Of a DNA stretch of 64,000 nt, positions 43,815 to 53,145 are shown piece after piece; position 1 is the first letter of the stretch, and each line of letters begins with the position of its first letter. The notes under the pieces were generated by a model. It was not told where the DNA came from. It worked only from the letters and a program-made list of their open reading frames with translations, and made no database searches. This stretch comes from Candidatus Melainabacteria bacterium. Its GTDB lineage: Bacteria; Cyanobacteriota; Vampirovibrionia; Obscuribacterales; Obscuribacteraceae. The position numbers and the translations under genes were made by a program. The stretch lies in contig RXJR01000010.1 of assembly GCA_003963305.1 (NCBI GenBank), positions 147,832-211,831 on the forward strand, read 5' to 3'.

Positions 43815-45068
43815 ATGACGATCTCATCCAAGTGGCACGGTGTCGACCTGACCGACGATCAGCTCACCCTGCTCGACTGGCTGCGAGAGTTCTGCGAGAA
43901 CGAGATTCGCCCCAACGCCGCCCGCTACGACAAGTCGCAGGCGACGCCCTGGGAGATCATCCACAAGGCAGCGGCAGCCGGCATCTACTCGCTCGAGTTC
44001 TTCGGGCAGCTCTTCTTCGGCGACCCGACGGGCAAGACGGCGGCGCTGGCCATCGAGGAGCTCTTCTTCGCCGACCCGGGCATCGCGCTGGCGCTCTTCG
44101 GCACGGGGCTTCCGGCGGCGGCGATCATGGCCAACGGCACCGACGAGCAGAAGATGAAGTGGCTGCCGCTGTGCTTCGCCGACAGCAAGGGCAAGCCGGC
44201 TCTGGCAGCGTTCTGCTCATCGGAGTCGGGAGCCGGTTCGGACGTGAGCGGCATGCGCACGCGAGCCGTCTACAACGCCAGGAAGAAGACCTGGACGGTG
44301 AACGGCACGAAGGACTGGATCACCAACGGTGCCATCGCCAACGAGGACGGCGAGATCACGGGCGTGCACGTGGTCGTAGCGGTGGTCGACCCCAAGCTGG
44401 GGGCGCGCGGTCAGGCCAGCTTCATCGTGCCGCCCGGCACGAAGGGGCTGTCGCAGGGCACCAAGCACCACAAGCTCGGCTTCCGTGCTTCGCACACGGC
44501 TGAGGTCGTCTTCGACAACGTCGAGGTGCCGGCCGACTGCCTGCTGGGAGGCAAGGAGGCGCTGGACGCGCGACTGGCCAAGGTGCGCGCCGGGCAGAAG
44601 TCGGGCGGGCAGGCGGCCATGGCCACCTTCGAGGGCACCCGCTGGATGGTGGCTGCGATGGGCGTCGGTCTGGCCCGGGCGGCGTTCGAGTACGCAGTGC
44701 AGTACGCCACCGAGCGTGAGGCGTTCGGCAAGCCGATCGCCGAGCACCAGCAGGTGGCGCAGATGATCGCCGAGCTCGACGTCAACATCGATGCGGCGCG
44801 GCTGCTCGTCATGGACGCGGCGAGCAAGTACCTGACCACGGGCAAGCTCTCCCGTGCCGAGGGTTCCAAGGCGAAGCTCTTCGCCACGGAGCTCGCGGTC
44901 AAGGCGACACGCTACGCCGTGCAGATTCTCGGCGGCGCCGGCTACGTGGAGGACCACCCCGTCGAGCGCTGGTTCCGAGACGCGCCTCTGCTGACGATCT
45001 TCGAGGGCACCTCGCAGATCCAGAACCTGATGATCGCCAGCACCGCGACGGGGCTGCGCATCCGCTGA
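43815..45068 (+). CDS. Acyl-CoA dehydrogenase
   Basis: Flavin enzyme that introduces an alpha-beta double bond into an acyl-CoA thioester. The 417-aa protein has the helical N-domain (LREFCENEIRPNAARYDKSQ), the FAD-binding beta domain (AFCSSESGAGSDVSGMRTRA; WTVNGTKDWITNG) and the C-domain (ATEREAFGKPIAEHQQVAQM; GGAGYVEDHPVERWFRDAPL). The catalytic base is the Glu in TIFEGTSQIQNL, at the short/medium-chain position. GGAG lies five bases before the ATG at 43815. No ETF or thiolase genes are nearby, so the substrate is not predictable. Confidence 0.95.
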   Translation: MTISSKWHGVDLTDDQLTLLDWLREFCENEIRPNAARYDKSQATPWEIIHKAAAAGIYSLEFFGQLFFGDPTGKTAALAIEELFFADPGIALALFGTGLPAAAIMANGTDEQKMKWLPLCFADSKGKPALAAFCSSESGAGSDVSGMRTRAVYNARKKTWTVNGTKDWITNGAIANEDGEITGVHVVVAVVDPKLGARGQASFIVPPGTKGLSQGTKHHKLGFRASHTAEVVFDNVEVPADCLLGGKEALDARLAKVRAGQKSGGQAAMATFEGTRWMVAAMGVGLARAAFEYAVQYATEREAFGKPIAEHQQVAQMIAELDVNIDAARLLVMDAASKYLTTGKLSRAEGSKAKLFATELAVKATRYAVQILGGAGYVEDHPVERWFRDAPLLTIFEGTSQIQNLMIASTATGLRIR

Positions 45069-45108
45069 GGTAGAGCCACAGCTCGACCAACAGCAAGGCA
45101 CAACTCAA

Positions 45109-45175
45109 GAGGGCAGTCGTTTCCAGTTGCGATTGCAGGCGACTGCCCTCGACAAGTGCCACCACATACGGCACT
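45109..45175 (+). promoter_or_regulatory. Post-stop hairpin and leader hairpin
   Basis: GAGGGCAGTCG (45109-45119) and CGACTGCCCTC (45140-45150) form a perfect 11-bp stem after the dehydrogenase. AGTGCC-ACCACATAC-GGCACT (45155-45175) follows before the next gene. Confidence 0.65.
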
Positions 45176-45218
45176 GCACTGAAGCATTCAATCTCACCTC
45201 CAGAAAGGAAGTTGCTTC

Positions 45219-45539
45219 ATGTTCTACTTCACCAGTGAGCCCACGGGCGCCTTTCCCACCCAGGGCGAGGGCATCATCGAGGAGACCGGACAGGCCTTCT
45301 ACTTCCGCTACCGGGGTGGCCGAGCCAGCCTGACCATCTCCGAGGACGACCGCGTCGTCGTCGGCAAGGAAGGCAGCGAGGGCGTGGCACGTTGCTACGA
45401 GCAGCGTGTGGTCAGCGAGGACGCCATGCCGATCGAGCAGTCGACGGCGCTGACGACGGCCTGGCTCACCCTCTACCTGGCCGAGCCCCGGCAGCACCCG
45501 GCTCTTACCGCCATCCAGCGCTCGTCGCGCTGGAGCTGA
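45219..45539 (+). CDS. Hypothetical protein, 106 aa
   Basis: Unrecognised small soluble protein with a beta-rich core (GQAFYFRYRGGRASLTISED) and a helical end. AAAGGAAG lies eight bases before the ATG. No signal peptide. It lies between two hairpin-bearing gaps, like its neighbours. Confidence 0.65.
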   Translation: MFYFTSEPTGAFPTQGEGIIEETGQAFYFRYRGGRASLTISEDDRVVVGKEGSEGVARCYEQRVVSEDAMPIEQSTALTTAWLTLYLAEPRQHPALTAIQRSSRWS

Positions 45540-45570
45540 GCAGAGAGCAAGTCCCAGTTCCATCCACCCA

Positions 45571-45647
45571 GGGTGTGGCGTCGAGTCATCGTTGCCACAC
45601 CCGCTCACTGATTTTCAAGCATCCATCTCTGAGCCAGGTCGGCTCAG
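45571..45647 (+). promoter_or_regulatory. Post-stop hairpin and leader hairpin
   Basis: GGGTGTGGC (45571-45579) and GCCACACCC (45594-45602) form a perfect 9-bp stem. CTGAGCC-AGGTC-GGCTCAG (45629-45647) is a 7-bp stem ahead of the Shine-Dalgarno GAAAGGAAG. Confidence 0.65.
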
Positions 45648-45670
45648 GATTCTCCGAAAGGAAGTACATC

Positions 45671-46291
45671 ATGTCCGCAGACAACGGTTCCTATGTGGTG
45701 AAGACGCCGGCTCGCAACGGGCTCGCCTTCGAGTACCGGGCCGGGCACGCGCAGGCGATCGAGAACGCCGAGTGGCCCGTCATCGGTGTGCGCAACCAGT
45801 ACCTGGCCAACGCCTTCGGGGCAAGCTGGGTGTTCGCGCGCGAGCGTCGGGCGGTGGCCTTCGCCAACGTCATCGAAGACGAGGTGGAGGCACTCTGCAA
45901 CGGCTGGGGCACCGAGTATGGTGTGGCGGTGATCCCCGTCGACACTCCCTTCCCGGGCGCCGCAGACGTCAAGCCGAGCTTCGGCGCCGACGACGGTGTC
46001 TACGTGCTGAAGACGCTCTCGCCCTGGGGTGAGGGCTACATCTGGCGCGTCGCCTACGGGCAGGGCATCGGTGCCGACGTGCAGCAGCTGCTCTCCGGTG
46101 GGGGGCGGCTGCTGGAGCTGCACGCGAGTGTCGACAACCTGCTTTCCACCTTCGGGCAGCGGCGCTCGATGATCTTCTCCAGCCGGGGTCGGGCCATGCG
46201 CGCAGCGCACCTGATCAACGACGACATCGTCTCGCGCGGCGGTGCCACCGCCCACGGTGTGGTCAGGCTGGAGTTGCCCTTCGAGCTCTAG
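45671..46291 (+). CDS. Hypothetical protein with internal duplication, 206 aa
   Basis: Two halves of about 100 residues resemble each other: NGSYVVKTPARNGLAFEYRA with DGVYVLKTLSPWGEGYIWRV, and WVFARERRAVAFANVIEDEV with MIFSSRGRAMRAAHLINDDI; both end near a VPVDTPF/RLELPF strand. This indicates an ancient in-gene duplication of an alpha/beta domain. No signal peptide. AAAGGAAG lies eight bases before the ATG at 45671. Family unknown. Confidence 0.7.
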   Translation: MSADNGSYVVKTPARNGLAFEYRAGHAQAIENAEWPVIGVRNQYLANAFGASWVFARERRAVAFANVIEDEVEALCNGWGTEYGVAVIPVDTPFPGAADVKPSFGADDGVYVLKTLSPWGEGYIWRVAYGQGIGADVQQLLSGGGRLLELHASVDNLLSTFGQRRSMIFSSRGRAMRAAHLINDDIVSRGGATAHGVVRLELPFEL

Positions 46292-46305
46292 GCAAGCTCG
46301 ACCAC

Positions 46306-46338
46306 CAGTCGGGCCCGGCGCTGTGCCGGGCCCGACTG
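46306..46338 (+). terminator. 14-bp perfect GC stem after the 206-aa gene
   Basis: CAGTCGGGCCCGGC and GCCGGGCCCGACTG pair without mismatch around GCTGT. There is no T-run, so Rho-independent release is doubtful, but it is the longest uninterrupted stem I found. Confidence 0.65.
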
Positions 46339-46447
46339 AGCGGTACGTGGACTAGTTGAGGGAAACCTTCTCGTGCTCTCAAATTTATTGCTTTTTTCGG
46401 TCAATACACTACCCAATATAGTTAATATTTCAGCACCAGATATAGTA

Positions 46448-47134
46448 TCAGCCAATCGATCTTCCCGAATCGATTCGATAACCCAAACCTTTAGTGGTGC
46501 GAATAAAGGCTTCGCGGCCGGGTCTATCGAGCTTGCTACGAAGCCTGGATATACACTGCCTGACTGCATGTTCTGAAGACTCGGAAGCCGACTGCCATAC
46601 ACCACTGAGCAAGTCATCGACAGTAAAATATTGATCCGGTCTGCGCATCAAGTATTCCAAAACGGCTATTTCCATAGCGCTGAGTGAGACTTCAACGCCG
46701 TCTACAAGAACATTTTTAGTTTTAATACTGAGTTCGACGCCTTTGAAAGACAGAACATCATCTTTGAAAGTACGAGCTCTGCGCAGCAATCCATCGACTC
46801 TGGCAATAAGCTCTCTCATGTCGAATGGCTTAGTGAGGTAATCATCTGCACCCGTTTCAAATCCAATTTCCTTGTCACGGATATCGCTTTTTCCGGTCAA
46901 CATCAAAATGACGGCGTTACCGTTTTTTTGCCTGTACTTCTGCAAAACTTCCAGTCCGTTGAGTTGGGGTATGCCCCAATCCAGGATCACGACTTCATAG
47001 TCAAAGTTTCGCAAAAACTCCAGGGCATCAATTCCATTGCTGACCAACTCGACAACATGCTTGCGCGATTCCAGAGCTGTTAGTACAGAAAGTCCCAGCA
47101 TTTCGTCGTCTTCGACTATGAGGATCTTGGCCAC
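46448..47134 (-). CDS. Response regulator, OmpR/PhoB family
   Basis: A 228-aa two-component regulator. The receiver domain has the acidic pocket (VEDDE), phospho-acceptor Asp52 (VVILDWGIPQ), the Thr switch (LMLTGKS) and Lys (DDYLTKPFDM). The C-terminal winged helix shows VSLSAMEIAVLEYLMRRP and CISRLRSKLDRPG, then FIRTTKGLGYRI. It follows its sensor kinase by 230-240 bases on the opposite transcriptional order (regulator gene lies downstream of the kinase gene on the minus strand). Target genes unknown. Composition is even, unlike the GC-rich neighbours to its left. Confidence 0.95.
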   Translation of the reverse strand: MAKILIVEDDEMLGLSVLTALESRKHVVELVSNGIDALEFLRNFDYEVVILDWGIPQLNGLEVLQKYRQKNGNAVILMLTGKSDIRDKEIGFETGADDYLTKPFDMRELIARVDGLLRRARTFKDDVLSFKGVELSIKTKNVLVDGVEVSLSAMEIAVLEYLMRRPDQYFTVDDLLSGVWQSASESSEHAVRQCISRLRSKLDRPGREAFIRTTKGLGYRIDSGRSIG

Positions 47135-47230
47135 GCAAATTTACCAATCTTTCACTGAAACGCACCGGCGAATCATACTGATGGCCGGGTGGGAAAATTA
47201 TAGCGTCCCGGCATCATCAAAAGTAAAGAA

Positions 47231-47251
47231 CAACCTTGCAGAACAAGGTTG
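47231..47251 (-). terminator. Hairpin between histidine kinase and response regulator genes
   Basis: CAACCTTG-CAGAA-CAAGGTTG is a perfect 8-bp stem; on the minus strand it is followed by TTCTTTACTTTT. It could terminate or attenuate transcription coming from the kinase gene before the regulator. Confidence 0.6.
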
Positions 47252-47376
47252 CTCTTATCCCCTGAAAAATTGAAATCCGGCAATGCCGAGCAATGAATCG
47301 ATTGCAAATTGACCATACCGGGGCTACATAACTCTTTTATGACAAGAAGGCAGCAAAGTATTTTTTTCGCGTCAAA

Positions 47377-49260
47377 TCAAACCGAAGAAATTTCTCTGGG
47401 CAATTGAAACCAGAAGCGGCTACCCACGCCCAACTCACTTTCCACACCAATGGTGCCACCATGAGCTGCCACCAGAGATTTACAGATCGCCAGTCCGAGC
47501 CCGGAGCCACCTTGAACGACTGCGTCAGAACGCTCAACTTGACTGTAACGGTCAAACAGAGAAAGACACTTTTCTTTGGGAATGCCACGTCCCTGATCCG
47601 AAACAAAAAATTCGAATGTAGTATCTGATTCTAGTACGCCCAAAGTGATGGCACTATTGGACGGGGCAAATTTGAGACTATTGCCGATCAAATTCACGAG
47701 CACCTGTACGATTCTGTCAGCATCGACATTGATGAGAGTATCGCCGGAACACTCCAACTTCAGATCAATCGATTTCTTTTCGGCGCTGGATTGTACTGAG
47801 TCAAGGGCGCGTGCAAACAGCGTGCTTATGCTGATTGGCTGCAACTCAATGGTGAGCATACCGGAATCAATGCGCTCCATATCGAGCAAATCGCTGATCA
47901 GACGGATCAATCGCTCTGTTGACTGCAGCCCTTTTTCGCTGAGATTCTTGCCACGATCATTCAATTCACCCAAGACACCCTCAGTCAAAAGTTCAAACAT
48001 AATCGTCAGAGATGATAGGGGAGTGCGAATGTCATGCGTAACCATGGTCATAAACTCAGTACGCATCTGCTCGACTTTCTTGCGATCGCTGATATCGTGT
48101 GCGATACAAAAGATAGTCTCCTCCGACTCGACACGAATAGTCGACCATAGCGTAAACAGAGTGGTTCCATCATTGCGAACAATGAGACGTTCCATCGAAT
48201 TGACGGAGACTTCATCAGATAATGAAAGAAGCTGAGAGCGAGCAGATTCGCGCTCGGCCGCAGGGAGAATTTGATCAATACTCTTGCCAACCAAATCGTC
48301 GGGAGTGTATCCCCAGAGTTTCTCGGAAGCCCTGCTAACGAAGTTAAATTGCAAATCCAGATTGACAGAAAAAATGACATCGGCAGAATGGCTAATAATG
48401 GCAGTCTCACGGCGATGTGCTTCACTCAGTTGACGCGCCATATCATGAAAGGAATGATCAAGGCGGGCAATTTCATCTCGCCCGGAGACTTCAGGAAGGA
48501 GAGTGATGCCTTCAGACAATCTGCTCAAATTTTTCATCAAGCTATCCAACCGGCTCAGAGTGGACTTATTGAAATAGATAGCTAAACCGGTGACGAGAAT
48601 AATGTTCAGGATCACGCCCGTCCATACAATATAGTCCAACAGCTCGCGCAACTGTTGTTGCTTCTCTGCATCTCTGGCCTGCACCTGATCTTGCTGATCA
48701 ATAATTCGGTCTGCGATAGGCATCAATCCTGCCAGTTTTTTATAAATCTTGACGACAAGAAACTGCTGTTCAAGGACCGAGCCCCTCCGGTACTCCAGAG
48801 TTTCAAAATCAGCACCGAGATCAGTAATGAGACGAGTCAGAGTTTCGACATCGGGTTTAACCACATTTTCGTCGTCAACGAGAGCGAGGACGTTCTTCCA
48901 TTGCGCAACCGCGTCGGACATGCCGGCCGCTCTCTGATGAGTCCAAAAGCGACGTTCTTTTCGCAACTGTGGTGCCACCACTTGCCAGATGTCCTTATCC
49001 TCATTGACTTGATGTATTTTTCTCATGGAGATTACCTTCTCCATCATGGCGAAGCTGCCAGCTCGCAGCAATGTACTTTCGGCTTTGTTAATCGCTACGG
49101 CTAGAGTCTTCTCTTTCAACTCAGTTTTGTACAGCTTTTCCAGTTGACTCTGTGTACCACACAGCAGAGAAACGAAGAGGACCTCGAATGCCAGAGGTAT
49201 GCCAACCAGCAAGAAAGACTTTTGCGAAAGCGACAAATTAGCAGAGAAAGGACTGTTCAA
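47377..49260 (-). CDS. Sensor histidine kinase with periplasmic sensor, HAMP and PAS domains
   Basis: A 627-aa membrane kinase. TM1 (FLLVGIPLAFEVLFVSLLCG), an extracytoplasmic helical sensor of about 160 residues (CHASE-like in layout), TM2 (WTGVILNIILVTGLAIYF), a HAMP linker (SRLSEGITLLPEVSGRDEIA), a PAS domain (about 290-400, DVIFSVNLDLQFNFVSRASE), HisKA with MVTHDIRTPLSSLT (phospho-His) and an HATPase domain (LVNLIGNSLKFAPSN; SDQGRGIPKEK; GGSGLGLAI). Partner of the adjacent response regulator. The sensed signal is unknown. Confidence 0.95.
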   Translation of the reverse strand: MNSPFSANLSLSQKSFLLVGIPLAFEVLFVSLLCGTQSQLEKLYKTELKEKTLAVAINKAESTLLRAGSFAMMEKVISMRKIHQVNEDKDIWQVVAPQLRKERRFWTHQRAAGMSDAVAQWKNVLALVDDENVVKPDVETLTRLITDLGADFETLEYRRGSVLEQQFLVVKIYKKLAGLMPIADRIIDQQDQVQARDAEKQQQLRELLDYIVWTGVILNIILVTGLAIYFNKSTLSRLDSLMKNLSRLSEGITLLPEVSGRDEIARLDHSFHDMARQLSEAHRRETAIISHSADVIFSVNLDLQFNFVSRASEKLWGYTPDDLVGKSIDQILPAAERESARSQLLSLSDEVSVNSMERLIVRNDGTTLFTLWSTIRVESEETIFCIAHDISDRKKVEQMRTEFMTMVTHDIRTPLSSLTIMFELLTEGVLGELNDRGKNLSEKGLQSTERLIRLISDLLDMERIDSGMLTIELQPISISTLFARALDSVQSSAEKKSIDLKLECSGDTLINVDADRIVQVLVNLIGNSLKFAPSNSAITLGVLESDTTFEFFVSDQGRGIPKEKCLSLFDRYSQVERSDAVVQGGSGLGLAICKSLVAAHGGTIGVESELGVGSRFWFQLPREISSV

Positions 49261-49369
49261 AGCGCAGGTTCCAGCGAGTAGCCTAATGGCGACAAATCTA
49301 CAGCAAATAGCAACTTCCGTCAGCCGAAAGTTGCCATTTGTCTGGCGAAACTGAGAAATTTAGAGAACA

Positions 49370-49864
49370 CTAGAATTTCAACAAGGGCTCCTGGTCAAGA
49401 CTGCCTCCTGCAAGGCCATTTCCGCCTCTGCTTTTAAGTCCTCGTTCCATACCATCTCTTGTGCTGTCAAAATCAGACTGCGGACCAACAGAGTCGAGTA
49501 ATGGTCCATGCCCCTTATCCTGCGCTCCGTCGCCCGTACCGCTCTTAGCAACGGGGTCCTTTTTGTCTGGAGCAGCTACGGAGTCACTGCTCGAGCCGAC
49601 AACCGTTCGTCCCGATTTATGAGAATTTTGTGCATGGTCAGGCTCTTGCTCTTGTCTATCTTTCGGAGCACCACCCCTATCTGGCGCACCAAATACGATA
49701 CCTTGATCAGAAACTACAGCTTCGGGCACAACACCGGTTGCCGAACCAGAATCGGCAACCGACTTAGCAAATGCCTTATCGCCATACGCGTCTTGATGGA
49801 GGTAGGCACCGGCGTTCGACTTTCCTGAATCAACTGCGTCTCTAACGTTAACTGAATCTTTCAT
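49370..49864 (-). CDS. Hydrophilic, probably disordered protein, 164 aa
   Basis: Rich in Gly, Ser, Asp and Lys with no hydrophobic core and no cysteine; segments such as DRQEQEPDHAQNSHKSGR suggest an intrinsically disordered chain. The start is the ATG at 49864; GGAG lies about 12 bases upstream, so initiation is only moderately supported. I cannot assign a function. Confidence 0.5.
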   Translation of the reverse strand: MKDSVNVRDAVDSGKSNAGAYLHQDAYGDKAFAKSVADSGSATGVVPEAVVSDQGIVFGAPDRGGAPKDRQEQEPDHAQNSHKSGRTVVGSSSDSVAAPDKKDPVAKSGTGDGAQDKGHGPLLDSVGPQSDFDSTRDGMERGLKSRGGNGLAGGSLDQEPLLKF

Positions 49865-50242
49865 GGTTCATGCTCTCCATCAAGTATGTGATTGCTACCC
49901 AAGCACTGGTAATGGCGGACTTGTGCTTGTGAACAATCTAAATCGCGTTGTTAACTTATTCTTGACAATAAGCATCGGTGAACAGAATGTGCGAAAACAG
50001 CCTGCGCGGGCTACGTACAGAGGTCTCTGCCGCAGCTTACGGTTTAATTTGATCGTTTGCTTTATATGTACTATACTATATACAAGAACAACAAAAAAAA
50101 GGGAAAACGGCAAGGATGCCGCTTTCCAGGTTGTTCGCGAGCATCGGCGGAATTGGCAGGAGCCAGTTCCACCGATGTCGTTGCTCTTTTCGCCGTGAAC
50201 TGAGAGAGCTTCCGGTCCGAAGGAATCGGGCCGGAGCGCCGC
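49865..50242 (-). other. Gene-free stretch with terminator and hairpins
   Basis: AT-rich at 49,900-50,100. At its right end, GGAAAACGGCA (50102-50112) and TGCCGCTTTCC (50117-50127) form a stem that on the minus strand is followed by CCCTTTTTTTTG. A second stem, CATCGGcGGAA... with ...TTCCaCCGATG, lies at 50142-50177. Both serve the peroxidase gene ending at 50243. Confidence 0.55.
50094..50127 (-). terminator. Intrinsic terminator of the dioxygenase gene cluster
   Basis: An 11-bp stem (one A-C mismatch) with AGGA/TCCT loop, followed on the minus strand by a run of eight T. This is the clearest Rho-independent terminator on the minus strand. Confidence 0.8.
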
Positions 50243-53086
50243 TCAGCCCTGTTCGCGCACCAGATCGTAGTGAGCCAACCCCTGGTAAGCACGCAGCAGG
50301 GTGGCCTTGCTAATCGCCGGCACGAGATTGCGATCTTCCTCGCAGACGTGATCGGCGTAGAGCCTGAGCAGCCGGTCCGAGCGCCGCCGGGCCGAAGCCT
50401 TGCTGAAAGCCCGGGTGAGCCAGTTGCCCTTGCCCGCACGTGCTGCTGCCACGGCATCGCCTTCATGCATGCGGGCGAAGTCGTAGGCAGTCATGTAGTC
50501 ACGTCCGGGCGCGTAGGTGCGGAAGCTGCGCTCGAACGCCTCCTTATCGACATCCACTGCCGCTCCGGCAGGGATGTCCTGCACCGTCGTGAGCGGCTGC
50601 CCTTCACGCATGCGGTTGCGCAGGCTGATCTTCAGCACCTGCGCATCGACCACGAACGTGTTGGAGAGCCGGCGCGTGGCAAAGCCGCTCACCGCCACGA
50701 TGCCGCACAGAAGCGCCACCACGGGGTGAGACGAGTGCAGGAGCCAGGCCAGAGCGGCGCCACCGCCTGTGATGGCGAAAGCACCGAGCCGCCCGAAGCA
50801 AGCAGCGCGGTTGATCCACCTTTCAGCACGAGCGAGCGTGCCGAACATGAGGGTGCGCTTGTCGGTGTAGCACTTCTGCCACACCTGTTGCATGAAGCGC
50901 ATGGCGAGCATGCGAGTCACAACGAGAGCGAGCGAGCCTGCCGCGAAGAGTGCGAGCAGAACGAGCGCCGTGGTCAGCGTGAAAGCGCCCGTGTACACGC
51001 CGATACCGGCAGCGAGAGCGGCCAGAACGAAGGTGCGCAGGTCGGTCTTGAACAGCGTGGCTGTGTCCTCGTGCGTCTCCGTCAGCATGCGATAGGGGAA
51101 AGTCTCGGTCTCCTTCCAGGGCGCGAAGGCGCGCGTCACGCCTTCCATTTGAGGGCGCAAACCCGGCACATGGCGAGCCATGGCACCGAGCATGCCACCA
51201 CCGTGCTCGACCCAATCCATGCCGACGCCGTATTCGGCATAGGTGAAGCCTTCCGTCAGATGACGGTTGGACTTGACCCGGCGCGGGGCGTTGAGCACGA
51301 ACTGGTAGAACTGGCAGAAGCCGAGCGCGAAGCCGGCCGGCTTCGGTTCGACGAGAATGCCGATGCCGGCATCGACCGCATCGACATCACCCTCATAGAG
51401 CACTTCCAGCTCGCGCGCCATCTCGACATCGCCGCCGGTCAACTCCAGGAAAGAAGTAACAGGAGGCTCGCCCAGCGACTGTCGGAAGTCGTTGTAGGTG
51501 CCCGTTCCGTCGGTGCGCTCGCGGAAGACGTCACGCTCGGCCAGGTCGGTCCAGGTGCCGTCCTGCTGGTTCTTGAACTGGGTCAGGGCGCGCGGGAAGT
51601 TGTGCAGAGTCAGTGCCCCTGCCGATTTCTTCACGAACGACCAGGCCAGGGTCTCGTAGCCGAAGCGCTCGACCAGAGAGCGTGTGTTGCCGTGAATGAA
51701 GTCGACGAGCGAGACGCGGTCGAGCGTGCGGTCGCTGCCGGGCTCGATGATTTCCTGCTCGCTCAAGATCATCTCGTGCAGGCGATAGACCATGCGGAAC
51801 TGCTTGGGCACCTGGAAGGGTCCGTCGTGGTGCTCCCACTTCGAACCGGGCATGCCCCAGATCAGCTCATAGTGCCGGAACCAGGTCATCAGCCGGGCGA
51901 TGGTCGGGTGACGATCGAAGAAGCGCATCATGAACATCTTGGCGCGCTGCCCGAGGAAGCCGTACCAGTCGGCGTGCATGCCCATCTGCAAGGTTGGGTG
52001 CTGGAGCAGATCTTCGGTCCACATGACGGTGTGGATGCGAGCGATCTGAGCCACGTTCACCTTGCGCGCCATCTGGAAGAGACGCTCGTCGTCCCAGTCG
52101 GGATGGAAGTAAGCGTAGTGCCGAGCGATGGCGTTGTGCTCGGAGACGAACAGCCAGTGCAGGAAGCTCAGCAACGGGCTGTAGTTGTTGTTGAAGCCGG
52201 TCTTGTCGATGCCCGGCTTGGCAGGGTCTTCGGGCAGGCGCTGGCTCTCGTCGACGGCCATCTCGCCACCACTGAAGGTGCGCAGCGAGTGGAGCTCATC
52301 GTCATTGGTGCCGTAGATCTGCCCCTGGATCCAGGCCATCTCGCGTTCGGAGATGACGGTCGGCCTGCCATTGTCGGTGGTGCGGGTCCAGTCTTTGCTG
52401 GTGCGATCGACAACGGCCGCCTCGCCGTCAGGCCAGTTCTCTTCCGGGCGGCGCGCAAGCAGGTGCGGGCACTGACTGACCGGGTCGTGCCTGGTGTTGC
52501 CGCCGAAGTTGTGGAACTGGAACTGAATCCAGCCACCCGCCAGGTTGTTCAGAATCAGCGCCGGCTTGACGATTTCTCGTCCGTGCTCGTCCAGCCTGCG
52601 CCAGCGAACCTTGCCGACATCGCGAGCGCTGGGAGTGATCGCCTCGGGGTCGGGGCGCACCTTCCTGGGCGGAATGTTCGACCCGAGCCTGGTGTTGACG
52701 GCTCCCATCTGCGGGTCATCGTTGTCGGAGACCCAGGTGCCGTCGGCGGTGTAGAAGTGCTTGACGGCGTCAGGCTCCGGTCCGAACTGCTTCGTGTCGT
52801 TCGTCGCGTAGTCGTAGGGGTCGGTGAGTGCGTTGCTGCGGTTGAAGCGAATCTTGGCGAGCAGGTAGAGCAGCCCGAGGAAGGGCGGCCACTTGTCCCA
52901 CGTCACCTTGCGATTGGGGTCGCGCGAGAGCCCGCGGTTGAGCGTCTCGAGAATCCAGTAGAAGCAGTTCCAGTAGACATAGCGAATCGGACCGATGCCG
53001 ACGCGCGAAGACTGGGGTCGAAAGCCACCTGTGACGCGATGGAAAGGGCAGCGCTTCTGTTGCTGCCCGTCTTGATCTTCTGTCAT
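50243..53086 (-). CDS. Animal-haem-peroxidase / alpha-dioxygenase-like protein with membrane segments
   Basis: A 947-aa protein. The N-terminal about 640 residues match the animal haem peroxidase superfamily that includes cyclooxygenases and fatty-acid alpha-dioxygenases: GGWIQFQFHNFGG (distal region), SFLHWLFVSEHNAIARHYAY with HPDWDDERLFQMARKVNVAQ, and a later FIHGNTRSLVERFGYETLAW. Residues about 690-810 hold hydrophobic segments (VLAALAAGIGVYTGAFTLTT; ALVLLALFAAGSLALVV) and the C-terminal 120 residues are helical and basic. The family oxygenates fatty acids to hydroperoxides or uses H2O2. The adjacent catalase-like gene suggests the product is processed further (inference). AGGA lies about ten bases before the ATG. 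Confidence 0.83.
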   Translation of the reverse strand: MTEDQDGQQQKRCPFHRVTGGFRPQSSRVGIGPIRYVYWNCFYWILETLNRGLSRDPNRKVTWDKWPPFLGLLYLLAKIRFNRSNALTDPYDYATNDTKQFGPEPDAVKHFYTADGTWVSDNDDPQMGAVNTRLGSNIPPRKVRPDPEAITPSARDVGKVRWRRLDEHGREIVKPALILNNLAGGWIQFQFHNFGGNTRHDPVSQCPHLLARRPEENWPDGEAAVVDRTSKDWTRTTDNGRPTVISEREMAWIQGQIYGTNDDELHSLRTFSGGEMAVDESQRLPEDPAKPGIDKTGFNNNYSPLLSFLHWLFVSEHNAIARHYAYFHPDWDDERLFQMARKVNVAQIARIHTVMWTEDLLQHPTLQMGMHADWYGFLGQRAKMFMMRFFDRHPTIARLMTWFRHYELIWGMPGSKWEHHDGPFQVPKQFRMVYRLHEMILSEQEIIEPGSDRTLDRVSLVDFIHGNTRSLVERFGYETLAWSFVKKSAGALTLHNFPRALTQFKNQQDGTWTDLAERDVFRERTDGTGTYNDFRQSLGEPPVTSFLELTGGDVEMARELEVLYEGDVDAVDAGIGILVEPKPAGFALGFCQFYQFVLNAPRRVKSNRHLTEGFTYAEYGVGMDWVEHGGGMLGAMARHVPGLRPQMEGVTRAFAPWKETETFPYRMLTETHEDTATLFKTDLRTFVLAALAAGIGVYTGAFTLTTALVLLALFAAGSLALVVTRMLAMRFMQQVWQKCYTDKRTLMFGTLARAERWINRAACFGRLGAFAITGGGAALAWLLHSSHPVVALLCGIVAVSGFATRRLSNTFVVDAQVLKISLRNRMREGQPLTTVQDIPAGAAVDVDKEAFERSFRTYAPGRDYMTAYDFARMHEGDAVAAARAGKGNWLTRAFSKASARRRSDRLLRLYADHVCEEDRNLVPAISKATLLRAYQGLAHYDLVREQG

Positions 53087-53145
53087 ATGGTTTTTCCTAT
53101 TCAGTTCTTGCCAGCATTACTGCCGGTGTGAAAGAGAGCGAGCCT

